Source: Kryptolebias marmoratus (lineage: Eukaryota; Chordata; Actinopteri; Cyprinodontiformes; Rivulidae). From it: DNA of 64,000 bases. The stretch covers positions 7,466,134 through 7,530,133 of the forward strand of contig NC_051436.1 in NCBI RefSeq assembly GCF_001649575.2, read 5' to 3'. Below the pieces are notes generated by a model. The model did not search any database, was not told the DNA's origin, and worked only from the letters and a program-made list of their open reading frames with translations. Below are positions 38,401-50,845 of this stretch, in pieces. The number at the start of each line of letters is the position of its first letter. The stretch's first letter is position 1. The translations under genes were made by a program, and so were the position numbers.

Positions 38401-41400
38401 TTAGCTTTTGTTTCTGTTTATTGCTGTTTTGCATAGATGGAGAGCCCCTGGAATGGCAAGGCAAGAGGGGGTTCTAGCCAACAAAATCGCCCGGTGAGGC
38501 GGCCGTGCACAGAGCTGCTGAAATACCTAACAGCCACAGATGACATCCTGCTCAACACCAAAGCCAGTGAAGCCAAGAGCACCTGGGGAGGTTCCAATAG
38601 CAGGGACAAGAGTGGCCTGGGTCTCTGTGTCTCTTCCTCCTCCTCGCCATCCTCGTCATCCACCTCCTCGTTCTCCTCCTTATCCTCCACCTCCTCTTCC
38701 TCTGCCACTTCCAAGAAGAAGTCAACATCTCAACAGCAGCAGCAGCAGCAGCAGTCGCCGCAGCAGCATCACCAGCGAGGTGAGAGCCGGGCTGCAGGCG
38801 AGTGTAGTATGGCTGGTCATGGGGATGGGAAATGGCTGCGTTGCACTCTCGATGACGGGGTTGAGGAGTCGGAGGGTGCCTCTCTCCCTGTTGGCCGCAG
38901 AACCTACACCTGTGGTCACACCTGCCCCAAACCACAGCATGGGCCACCCAGTGAAGAAGGAAGGCCGCCAGGCGATGTTGGCCGCCTGGCCGCCGCTAGT
39001 TTTATTAGGTATATGCATTCTTATTCCCTCCCTCCCCGAGAGGTGAGTCACAGCTGTGAGCATTGCCGAGAGGCTGCAGGCGCCACTCAGGCGAGTGAAG
39101 GCTTTGGCAGACAAGGCCGCAGTAACAGTAGTGGTGTCGGCCGTGCACCACATCGGCAGATCTCAGTGACAATTAAGAAAAGAGGCATTAAGCCGGGGCA
39201 CCCTTTACTTAGTCAGCTTCTCACCTCCAAACAGAGGCCCACTCAATATCGGGCCCAACTACCCCAAACCTCAATTAACCCTTTACATAGCACTAAGAGC
39301 AAGTCAGCTGGTAAGAGTTCTAAGAACCCTGTTCAGATTTTTTCTAAGATAGAAAAGAAGGAAGTCAGAAGGACCACTAATTACAGAAAGCAGGCTGAAG
39401 AGCCGGAACTCTTGTCACCTTTTGCATTAGACCTAGAAAGCTGGAACAGCCTATTAGATCAAGGGCTAGATATTGGCTTTGAACTAACACTGGGGTGGCC
39501 AAATCAGGAGGGCTATGGGAAGGATGTTGACCATTCTGATGATGGTTTTGTTGATGATGTTGATGATGACCATGTCATGGGCAGCCCGGCAGTGGTGCTC
39601 TCACAGGGCCAACCAAGCCCACTCATTTCAGAAACTAGCATTGCAGAAACCACCCCTCCCTGCGTCATACAAGGGCAAGGGCACCCACACAGGCAGGCAC
39701 TCAGCGAGCACCCCGATGACCAGGGCCACCCATTGTTAGGTAATCATGACTGCATCCCCCCCACCCAACACTGGCCTTATCTCTGCTCTTTTTTTTCTCC
39801 CTATGCTGCTTTAACCACTTCCGAGTTTGATTTCACCACTAACCTGTAATCTAATTTGAATCTAACATTCATTCTGAGGATGCAAACACCAATGACCACA
39901 AACAGCCTGCTCGCCAACGCTTTTGTGCCAGCCCCGGAAGCATTTTTTCTTTAATTTTCAGAGTGCACTTTAGGGGATAAAAAACAAGATGGGGTGGAAA
40001 AAGGGGGTGAGCCTTGTCTTGCTGCTATAGAAACTATATTTACAGAGAATTCTTGAACTTTCTTTGGCTGATCAAGCTGAGTGTTCTGAATATGTACATT
40101 CAGATTCAGAGCCCAGATGCTGCTCTTTAGCATTGTGCTACCAAAGCCACATTTTCTCAGCTGAACCACAAGTCAGCCAAAGCCTCGGGCAACTGCACAA
40201 GCTTCTTTGACTCTCCTTTCTTCCTTCTTTTTTCCCCCCTCCTTCTGCTTTTGGTGCATGCGATCATGACTTTTTTTGTGTAGGGAGGGGCTCACCCACT
40301 GTCACGTGTTTTGTTTTGTAGCATTTGTCTCTGTATGTTTTTTATTCCATTATGATCTGTTCGTTGTCAAGCGCAGTCTGTTTTGTGTATAGACACCTGT
40401 GAAACCATCAGTCCACCCTGCCTCACATAGTCAACAGTCTGTCCTAAGAGAGTAAATTGTTCACATGGGGTCAATTTAATCAACTCTACTTTGTGTAATA
40501 GTGTCAGGGAAAAGACAGGGATTGGTGTTTCTGAAGTAATAAGTGTATTTATTGAGCCAATTTGAGATTAAATGTTGCAGAATGTGGACTTTTTCTCTTC
40601 TGCCATAAGTGTTAGATCAATAATTACCCATGCTCCTTTGTGTTCTGCAGCCAAACCAACCACCTTGCCACTTCCTTTGACCCCAGAGTCTCCAAAGTAA
40701 GTGTGAGAAAGTTTTTCCACATTTATCTAGGCAAAAAGCAACAACAAAGTACAGCAACAGACAAAGCCAACAAAAACATAATCTAAAATCCAAGTTGAGG
40801 CATTTTTTGTGACTCATTTCCATTTCTTAGATCACAAAAGTGTTTTAAAGACTTTATTCCAAGAACTCAAATTTAGTCTCTCTTTTTTTATGTCTTCCAG
40901 TGACCACAAAGGATCACCATTTGAGAACAAAACCATTGAACGCACATTAAGTGTGGAGATTGCTGGAACCCCAGGTAAGCACTTTTTTTTTGGTTGTCTA
41001 AAATCTAAACCACTGATACCATAAAATTTTCATTGGCATCTTTTGGATATTTAAAGGTTAATAGTAGCTTTTCCAACATCTTGATAGCTTTGTTTTAAAT
41101 CAAAGTTCAAAATGAAAACAAAGATCAATTGTATACACCTCTTTATTGATGTTCTGCATGGTTTATTAGCAGAACATTCATACATATTTTTTTTAATGTT
41201 TTTTTTATCTTCTATGAGATCCTAATATTCTCTGTCTGACAAATTACCTGGCTTACACATCACAGGGAAACTGAAATAAAAATGGAAAACCTGTTTTGCT
41301 TTGTAAAAGATGTCTCACACAGTTGTAATTGTAAAGACCTTGTACATGTCTTACTGTGCAAGCTTTATACAAAGTGTTGACAGTAACAAAGTAGATTGAT

Positions 41401-44400
41401 CTGACATATCAGTCTTCACATCAGTGTCCCCCTGGCAGTACTAAAACAAACACTTAAGTCCATATAGTTGTCCATAGTGGGACTAAAAGACCCATTGTTA
41501 TAATTCTGCTATAATTCTCAGAGAGGCCTTATAACGGTTTGGTCCAGAAACAACTCATGACAATATAATTTCATATTGCAGTTGTGAAGAATTAAAATAA
41601 AATTTCAAAGTCCAAAAGTTGCAAAGTTGGGAGTGATCTAATTATCTTTTTAAATTATTTTGTTCCAACCACACATTTATCCATGATTAATCATCTAATG
41701 TCAATAACAATAAACTGGCTGCCCTTTAGCCTTTGAAGCGGGTCCTTTTGGGTATTCATTTACCAGTTAATGGAGAAATGATCCCTGGATTTACTTTGTG
41801 TCTGTCCCCTGCAGCTTTTTTCTTGTGGGGGGTAGAAACTCAAAACCCAAGAGGTTTCCCGCTTTCTTTCTGTCTTTGTTTAAAATGTTTAAACTGTCTT
41901 TGTTTAAAATGTTGCTTAACCCCTTTTTGTAGAGACAAGCTCTCAGAGTCAAACGGGATACCTGTTGACACTTAAGGGAAAGAGCAGTACTCCTTGAAGC
42001 TTATGGGGCAATCACATTCAGTTAATATTTCCACTTGTTTTACTGCCTGTGGGCGAGTCTGTTTGACCTGTGGCCAAATTTATGCATTTGTTCATCACCC
42101 ATTTCACAAGCTCAACCACATAAAGCCCTTCACCTGACTTTTTCTATTCTGGGCAAATTTGGGATTGAATATTAGTAGGAAAGTCATTAGTCCAGAAAGC
42201 TTAGCGTTACTGAGCCCCAATTCGTAGTTAGAGATTACCTTCTGAGGCTCATGCTGTATGAGACAGATGGATATAGATCCTAGTAACCGCTGGTGTAAGC
42301 TGTTACACGTCCTTTGCAGATTTAGAGTAACATTCCATCACAATAGGGATAAGGGTGGTGTTACAGATAATCAGACAGAGGTAGAGTGCATGGTTCTACT
42401 TTAATGGCAGGACAATTGCACATAGTTTATGTGTTTATGACCAGTTGGTGTAGTAGTTGTTTCAACTATTACAAATTATAACAAGCCAAATTATGCTAAA
42501 GAGCAAATAAATGTAACGTTTGCAGCCTTTGTGTGTGTTTGACCCTTCTCAGAGAGGCACTGTAAAGGCTACAAAAGGCAGAGAAGCCCCTTGGGATGCA
42601 ACTGTTCAGGTCTAATCTCTGCCTAGCTAATAGATTTACTCTGTACTGCTGTGTTGTCTTTAATTACTGTATCTCATGACAGAGGTGGTCTGTGTGTTGC
42701 TATTTGCATAGCTTACTGCAGGATCAACCCTTTAAGCCTGGAGTTGTTATTCGCTCTGTGGTCTCCTCGCGATTTATAACTGGAAAGAACAAAAAAATAA
42801 AAAGAGAGTATAAAACTCTCTTTCTCGCTCACTCGTTCTGCCGTTTTCTCACTGGTGTCTGCATGATTGGTGTTTGTGTCTGCAAATCATCCATCAGTTG
42901 CAAGTTTGACTGAGAGGCACATATTTATCTAACTCTGATTTATTTCACCGCCATTGCTAATGGCTCCTAGTTTATGATCCCATGCACAAATGGTTTCGGA
43001 CAGATGGTGCTTCGTTGATGAAACAGTTTTTTTTCAGGCATTGTCGAACATCCGCTTTTCCTTTTTCCAAGCTCCTTTTTTAATTGGCATAATGCGTATA
43101 TACAGTGTCACAATCAGCTGTGGGAGATAAAAGAGATTGATGAGGGAAAAAAGTAAGNGGGGGGGGGGGGATATTAGGTGCTCGCAGTCACATCAAGACA
43201 ATGATGATAACCCATTGGCTCATGCATTTCAAACTAGTTACTTCAGACACAAACACATTTATGTGTCAGGCTCTCACACCGAGCTGTCTCACCAGTGTAT
43301 ATTCTAACACTAGATTTGATACTAATAGCTGTCATTTGGTGGAATTCAATAGCAAGGGCGGCAAAATAATGTGGATTATAGGAATGGCAAAGAAGAAGGG
43401 AGAGCGTAGGCGTTTCAAAGTGCCTGAGTTTGACTCCGGTGAGAGACTGTTGGTGACAAGTGTGCCTCTGTGTGTGGGCACATTTGTTCTGTGTGAGATA
43501 GAAACGGGATAAGATGAAGAATGACAGAAAGGGAGGGGGATGGAGATTGATCCAGGGAAGATGGCAGACACGGGAAGAGAAAAAAGGGTGGAACACCAGA
43601 CTAAAGAAAGAAAGAGGTGGAACGAGAGAATAAAAGTAATGGCGTCGGCTGTTTGTGTGAGTGCGGTAACAAAGCTATAAAGTGGGCTCATCTCAGGACT
43701 TCCCATATAACTGCCATCTGTCTGGTTATAAATCTGTAGAAGGCGAGGGAAGAGATGGAGGAATGGGGGGGGGGGCACGCGAGCAGTAGGGACATTTGTG
43801 AAGAATGTCAACTCAAACGCCAGCTCTTCCAATGTTTCGATGAAATGGCAAACATCTTCAGGAATGCCAAAATGTGCATTAGGAAAAGTATGTTCATTGT
43901 CCTCCAATGGTGCTGAACAGAAAATACAGATGTTGCTTGATAATCTTGAAACAACAAAGTAGCTCTTGGAAAATATATCATACATTTAGGGTCTTTTTCT
44001 ATCAGATGAATTACATTTCCCCGCTGTGGTTTTTCTTTCTTTAAAACAGATCTTTTCAAGGTCAGAGATGAGGACAATGGCAAGTCATCCGTATTACAGC
44101 TCTGCCATATTAAGTTACACCAAGCATTACATTAATCCGTCAAGATTGCAATAAAATAGGATTAGACCAAGCAAAAGTGAATATTTTAATCAGGCATGTA
44201 TCTGTGTCTGCTGTCTATAAACTGATCTGGGAGTTTATAGAAGGGTGAAGGAAGAATGGGAGGAGTGGGTTACTTGGTGAGGGGTCTATATGAGTCAATT
44301 TGCATTTTATTGCTCACACCCAACCTCTGTCTCTTCCTCCCTCCACACAGGTCTGACACCACCTACCACGCCCCCACACAAAGCCAGTCAAGAGAATCCT

Positions 44401-47400
44401 TTCAAAGCATCTCTGAAAACCAAGTTGTCCTCATGTTCCTCCTCAGCCTTGACATGCAAAAGAGCCAGGCTGAGTGAGTTGGGTGCCGGTGCTTTGGCCC
44501 CGGCCCCAGGTGCCTCAGCCGGGGGTCCCATCAGAAAGGGTCCCGAACAGACTGAGCTCTACGCGCAGTTGAGCAAAGCATCTACCAACCTCCCTGCAGT
44601 GGGAGGTGGTTTTGAGGAGCATTGCAGCACTGGCAACAATAAGCGGGCAGCTTCTCGTCGCCACAGCGACCATGACTATTGCCAGGCATCAGCTTGTACC
44701 AAGAAGGATGGGGGCACAACAGCCGTTTCCATGACTACAGCTGTGGAAATGACATTCGCCCTAGGTGCCACTGCTGCTCTTACACCGAGTGCTAGCAAAG
44801 TGGAGAACAGGCATGTTGAATGTAAGGACTCAGCCATTTCAACATCGTATTCATCATCTTCTTGTTCTACATCATCATCTTCACCTTGCCCTTTGACTAA
44901 AGAGCAGAATTTTGTCCCTATGGAAAGAGGAGGAGGTTGTGACAGGGGCATAGGGGAGTCAACCCTTACACAAACCACTGAGATCCCCACGCAAGGTGCT
45001 ACCACTGTTAGGGACCAACTACATCTTTCTGCAGCCAGTCGGAAGCTCCTGTGTGACCAGGAAATCAGAGCAGAACTCAACAAACACTTTGGCCCTCCCG
45101 TACAAGCCCTCTACAACAAGGGTGAGCAGGAGAGAGGTTCAAACAACAAATCAAGCAAGCCTACAGCCCCTCAGTCCTTTGCAGGGGGAGAGAATGACTT
45201 TTACTCCTATAGGCTGTCTGGCTCAAGCTACTTGCCCCCGGGATTTCTGTCCTTTCATGATGAGCTAGAGTTGGACAAGGGCCATGAGAGTCGCTTCGTC
45301 TTTCCATGGGAGGGAACCCCCCTTGACCTACTCTTCGACTGCTCTCCCCGCTCTCCCTCCTGTTCTCCGCCATCAAGTTGTTCCCCTTCACGAGGCTCTG
45401 TCTCCCCACCTTCCTCCCTTCTCTTGTCACCCAGCAGACCTTTCTGCTGGACCAGCAGCGGGTCCCGTTCCCGTTCCCGCTCTCGTTCTCATTCTGGTTC
45501 CCGCAGCTCCTCGTCACGGTACCGCAGACGCTCTCTGTCCAGCTCACCAGACAGACGTCCTTCTTCCTGGTAAGTTGGCATCTTTTCTTGTTTTATGGGG
45601 TAATCTCAGTTGACATATAGGGAGCTGCGCTAGGTTGTGATCAATACTGCAGCCTTGTAATCCTGAGACTGCAGGTTCGAGCCCAGGTTGTATCAGGAAG
45701 GGCATCTGGCGCAAAGATCTTTTGTGCAAAGTTCACTTTCTGTGGCAACCCCTGAAGAAGAGAGCAGCTGAAAGGAAAATAACAACTGTTGATTGACATA
45801 AAGAACTCATAGAACCCATCCCAAATCCTAACCTAACTCTCACCATAACAAAATACTGTTTTTACTCTCAGATAGCAGCAACACCTCAGTGGTAGAGGTG
45901 TTGACTTTCTATGGAAACATAGGGCTACATTTTCCAGCTTGGCCAGGTGTCAAAGTGTCTGTGAGCAAGAAACAAACCCGAAAATGAAGAAACACAGGAC
46001 CACACACACTTGCACTTTAGTTGCTCCCTAAACATCCCATTTCCATGGGGCTATGAGCTGGCAGGGGGTCTAGTTCTAGAGCATAACATGGGTCTGATCA
46101 TTTTTCAGACATAGCATGAGGCGTGATAGAACTTAGACTCTTTAACTGCATTTTCAAACTTGGTATCAGGTTGTTGTTTAGCATCAAGAACTCTTTCACC
46201 TACACCTTTTTAAAAGATTTGCAATTTTTCCCCCTTTTATTCTAAACAACTCAATCTGCAACTATAATCCAACTTCAGACATGAGTTTTTAACTTTCTGT
46301 TTTTTTTTCCTAACCATAATGGCATTATTTTATTAAAATCTGAAACAGGTTATATTTAAATTTGTTCTGACAATCGAGGAAAAAGAAAGGATCAAAAGTA
46401 CAATCAAAATTAAAATTAAAAAAAACAACTATAAGTTGCTTCTGGCGCTAGACGTTTGAACATGATGAGTTTTCATCTCTAGGCAGGGAGTTTTTTTTAA
46501 GCATCTCTCTAATAACAGTCCCTTCTCACTCACTCTCTTGCTCCCATTTACTTTTCCTTTTCTTTGATGCCAGGGCTATAGTTTTAAGCGGCAGCTGTTG
46601 TTTTAACTGAGTGGCAAACCTTCCTCTTTTACATCTCTAGAGATAAAAGCCAAATCCAGTCTGTGGGAATGTAGTCTCCAAACACCTTTAAAAAAAAACT
46701 CTATCAACATGGCCCTCTGTGAGAACTACGTTTCCCATCTTTCCCTTTGATCAGAGCTGAGGGAGTTTCTTTTTTATGGTAGAAGGAAAAAAAGCAAACA
46801 CTAGTTACTGAGAATGATATGAATAAATTGAGTTTGTCAGTAGCGGCTCATTGAGCCCCTCACAGTGTCAGACTCCACTGCAGTGACTCACTTTGTTTGC
46901 ATGATTACTGAAAGGTCAGTTTACTCCACGGAGCCAATAGAATCACTTCATCTTGTTCAGACCCTTGTTCTTTATTCCACACCAACGTGCTCGCAAATTA
47001 TGCAGTAATAGTCTCAAGGCATTCGATCAAAATCTGACACTGACAAGCTTTGTGAAAACACTGAATAGGCGTTCAAGTAAAGAAGCAAAGTCATGCAAGA
47101 ATCAGAAAAAAGCATTTCAGCAGACTGATTCTCAAAACCACTGTTCTTTGTTTTAGTTTCACAGCATATAATCCTCTAGCTTTCAAAACTGGTGTTGCTT
47201 TGCTTCACTTAGCTTCCAAAACTTTTTTCTTTTTCATTATTCAGGCCTTCCTTCTTCAGGAACACTTCAATAATTGAGCATCAGAAGCTCAAAGCGTGCA
47301 GGCATATAAGCGCTACAGTCAGGCCGCCGGGGTTTAAACTATTGACCACTTCTTCATACAACATAGATAGTAGGTACATGCAGAAGCCAGTTCAGGTGTG

Positions 47401-50400
47401 TTTAAAAAAGGCTCAGGTATTAATCATGAACACCTACTGTAGTCATGAGTTGTAGTCAAAACACTTCCTGTAGTATTAACACTTGAGGTAGTATGTCTTG
47501 CATAGCTCAAAAAACCCTAAAAAGTAAAGTAATAGAAAGCACATATCTGAACGTTTTCTAACTGAAAAGATGAATATCATTGTGCTTTTCAAAAATATTT
47601 CCTGTTTTTGTGTCTTCCTACTTTACTTCAGGTCTCATCACAGCTCAGATTTGAACACTGTTCGCTCCAGAATCCAAAAGAGCCCCCACCCTCAGTCTCG
47701 ATCTCCTCACAGCCGCAGGCCAAGGTAATTGTTTTAAATCAATTATTTAGCATGCTGTTTAATATGCATTGTTAACCTTAGTATGTTATGTGCTTCAGGT
47801 AAGGGCAAATGTTTGTGCGCAGGTTTCTGACAGAATTCTAAAGCTTTATGATGGTATGAAGGAAAGTGATGAAATTTCTTTTTAATAATCACTTAGAAAA
47901 TACTTTTTTTTTTTTTCCAAATGTCTTTACTATTACAGCATCAAGAGATGCTGTAACAGCAACAACTGACATCTTAAAGTTTTGGAAATTGTTTAATTCT
48001 GACTGTATTGACAAGTTGATTTAAAAACTTAAAACAACTCAATTCTCAAGATTTTCAAAGATTTCATTCCAATGCTATTTTATAAATCTTTACACTACTA
48101 ATGATTTTGCATTGCATGATCATTCCTTTAGAAATATTATAATATTTTTGCTGGAAGTATCCTGGGCTGCACCAGAAGTGTTATAGCTAGCTGCCACTGA
48201 CACTATTTGTGTTTCCGAATAACCATAAAATTCTTTGTAAATAACTAATTAAGTAAAAGTATATTTACATAACACCATTTACCATTTATAAAAGGCCAAG
48301 TCTAACTGAATGCTTCTTGGAGGAAAAATGTCTTCGGCTGGTTTTTAGGTTTCCACAGTGTCTAAACTTTGCAAAAAAGAAAAGCTACTGCTTGAAAACT
48401 TTGGTCCCGAAGAGAGACTGGGGACCAATAAAAAGTTCTGATTAGATGACTTCAGACAACAAAAGGGAAATAACAGCGTAATGCAAAATTGACAACAGTG
48501 TAAAAGTTTATAAAATAGCATTGGCATGGACAGCTATGAAAATTTTGAGTCTGGAGCTGTTTTTATTGTGAACTGCACAGTGGAGCATCTGATTAGCACT
48601 TTTGCCTCTCAGCAAAAAGGTCACAGGTTCAACTCCTGGCATGATGTACCCTGACTCTCACCCAATGACAGTTGGGGGCAGGCACCAACTCCCAGCAACC
48701 CTGAACATGAATGTAGAATATAGAAAATTGGCTGTGTTGATGGATGAGTTGAGGCAGCAGTCCACTCAGGTCTGGGCCTTGCTCAGACTAGCCTTTAGCT
48801 CATCAATCCTGCCAGAATGAAACCATCCCTTAATGGCAAATTTGTTTAAGCAGATCATGTAACTTGTAACCCCCCAAAAAAGAAAAAAATTGCCATCTTA
48901 CTGTTGCACTTTCATGCTACACTCATGAGTTGATGCTCCCAGCTTTCTACTCATCTGAGTGTCTGTCTGTAGTTTTCCTTGAGCAACTGCAGACAGGACT
49001 ATTTCATATGCAGAGAAGTACTGGCACAGACTGACCCCATCTCAGCGCTCCGAGCTGATTTGGCTCCTACGTGTCTAATGACACCCGACAAGCCCGAGAG
49101 TCGCTCATCAGTGGAAAACTTAGTGGACATGTCTTGTGCTAGTCTAGGGCAGAGAGGGGGAGGAGGAGAAAGTAGCACTTTTCCTTCTTGATGAAGCCCT
49201 AACTAAGCAGAAAGTAATGACATGTGAAGTTGTGCTGACAGCTGCAGCTGCCTGGGTCCCCGACTGCGCCGCTTGCCGGCACTCCCGCGGGCCTGTCCTG
49301 CAGGCTCCACGTTCTTAGAAACGGCGAAAAAGACATCTTATTAACACGTCCATCTCCTTTACTTTGCAACCAACTCCTCAGCCGTCACGGGACTTGGTCC
49401 TTGGTGGATACCAGCAATTGTTCTTCATAAGCATCGACAGGAACGACGCATTTAAAAAGGACGGGGGAGGACAGTGATCAATGTCGTACATATCTTTTTC
49501 CTCCGCAGGTATGACAGCTATGAGGAGTACCAGCACGAGAGGCTGAAGAGGGAGGAGTACCGCCTGGATTACGAGAAGCGGGAGTTTGAAAGGGCTGAGC
49601 AGAGAGAAAAGCAAAGGCAAAAAGCAATAGTGAGTCAACTAAAGTCACATTTTCTCTAACAGCTGGGTTTTTTTCTTCTTCTTTTTGTTGCTCGTCTTAT
49701 TTTCCTTGACCACTGCTGATAAAGGAGCACATGTAATCAGTGATGTGGCACAGAACCTTCCCACAGACACACACAGATCACTTAGGATGAGACAGCCTCA
49801 AGCTCCATGCCATGTGCCAGAGCATTTCTCCACTGAAAGAATACATACAAAGTGAGTTCCTGAATGATTCAGGCGACAGGCCCTTCCTCTTTATCACTGG
49901 GTTGTATATTTTTAACATCTCTGTCGTCTGGAAACACTGTCAACTCGTATTAATCACACCACAGGGGTTAAAACAGCAGAAAATAGAAAATAGCAGAACA
50001 AGAAAAAGAGAGGTTAAAAAAACGGAAGAGGAAATGGTCACTGAATCTTTGAGATCTTTCTTTTTTATCACCCGCTGCTGAAAGGTGAAAGGCCCACGTC
50101 TGTATATGTGCTTGTGTGTGCGTCTGTATTTTATCAAAACATTGCATAAATGACTAGACAAATTTCATTGGAACTGGCACAAAGTAATTATTGGGTGTAT
50201 ATCTAAAACTGATTTCCTTCTGGAGGCAACCCGATTTAAGATGGCTGCTACAGCCAACTTACCTTAGAAAACACAAAACTGGCTATAATGCAGTCAGTTT
50301 TACAGTTTTTGAGCTAAAGTTTTATGTGGTTGCACCTGAGAGTCATTCGCAGTGCATACTCTGTGCATAACATCTTGTGATAATGCCAACATTTGACCAA

Positions 50401-50811
50401 AACAACTATAACTCTGTCATTTTCCAACATAAAAAAGGAAGTGGGTGGTATGCATTCCTTCAAGGAACAGATACCATTTTTCATTGGTGTCTGTTTCCAA
50501 ATTCAGAACAAATCAGTGAATATCACAATTTCTGACTTATCTCTGCTCTCCTTGTCTCAGTGGGAAATTACTCAGGTTTCCAGTGGGGCTAACGCTCCTT
50601 ACCACCCGTTGATAAAACACACATTAAATGATACAGTAATGCCAGCTCGGCTCAGCGTGCATATATTTTTCCCAGAGACGGAGAGACAAACAATCATGAG
50701 CAGTCAAGCTCAAGCTGTCAAACAAGATTTGGGAGGCTGGAGATGAGAAAGTGTCTCTCTGTCTTGCTCGTTTTGCTTTTGCCTCGTTTCTCCCCTCCTT
50801 CTGTATTCATT

Positions 50812-50845
<34 letters not shown>

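Larger units (their letters stand above)
47725..49508 (+). other. ppargc1a intron 9
   Basis: 1.8 kb. It holds an R2 foldback repeat copy with a SINE nested inside (about 48480-48830) and, just upstream of exon 10, a GC-rich, partly stop-free island (48970-49330) that is unexplained. Confidence 0.8.

Noticed and set aside
38418..39153. Minus-strand frames opposite exon 5 (Glu-rich and Leu-rich)
   Set aside because: Complements of the TCC/CTC serine codons and CAG glutamine codons of exon 5.
40870..40900. Direct counterpart of the mammalian 31-nt NT-PGC-1alpha alternative acceptor
   Set aside because: No AG at the matching distance. The nearest AG (40875-40876) would insert 24 nt in frame without a stop, so it does not create the truncated form.
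43332..43985. 217-codon minus-strand frame in intron 7
   Set aside because: Ser/Pro/Phe-rich translation of purine-rich DNA crossing a poly-G run; no similarity recognised.
44290..44350. A start codon upstream of exon 8 in the same frame
   Set aside because: It lies in the intron before the CACACAG acceptor; exon phase and homology start at 44351.
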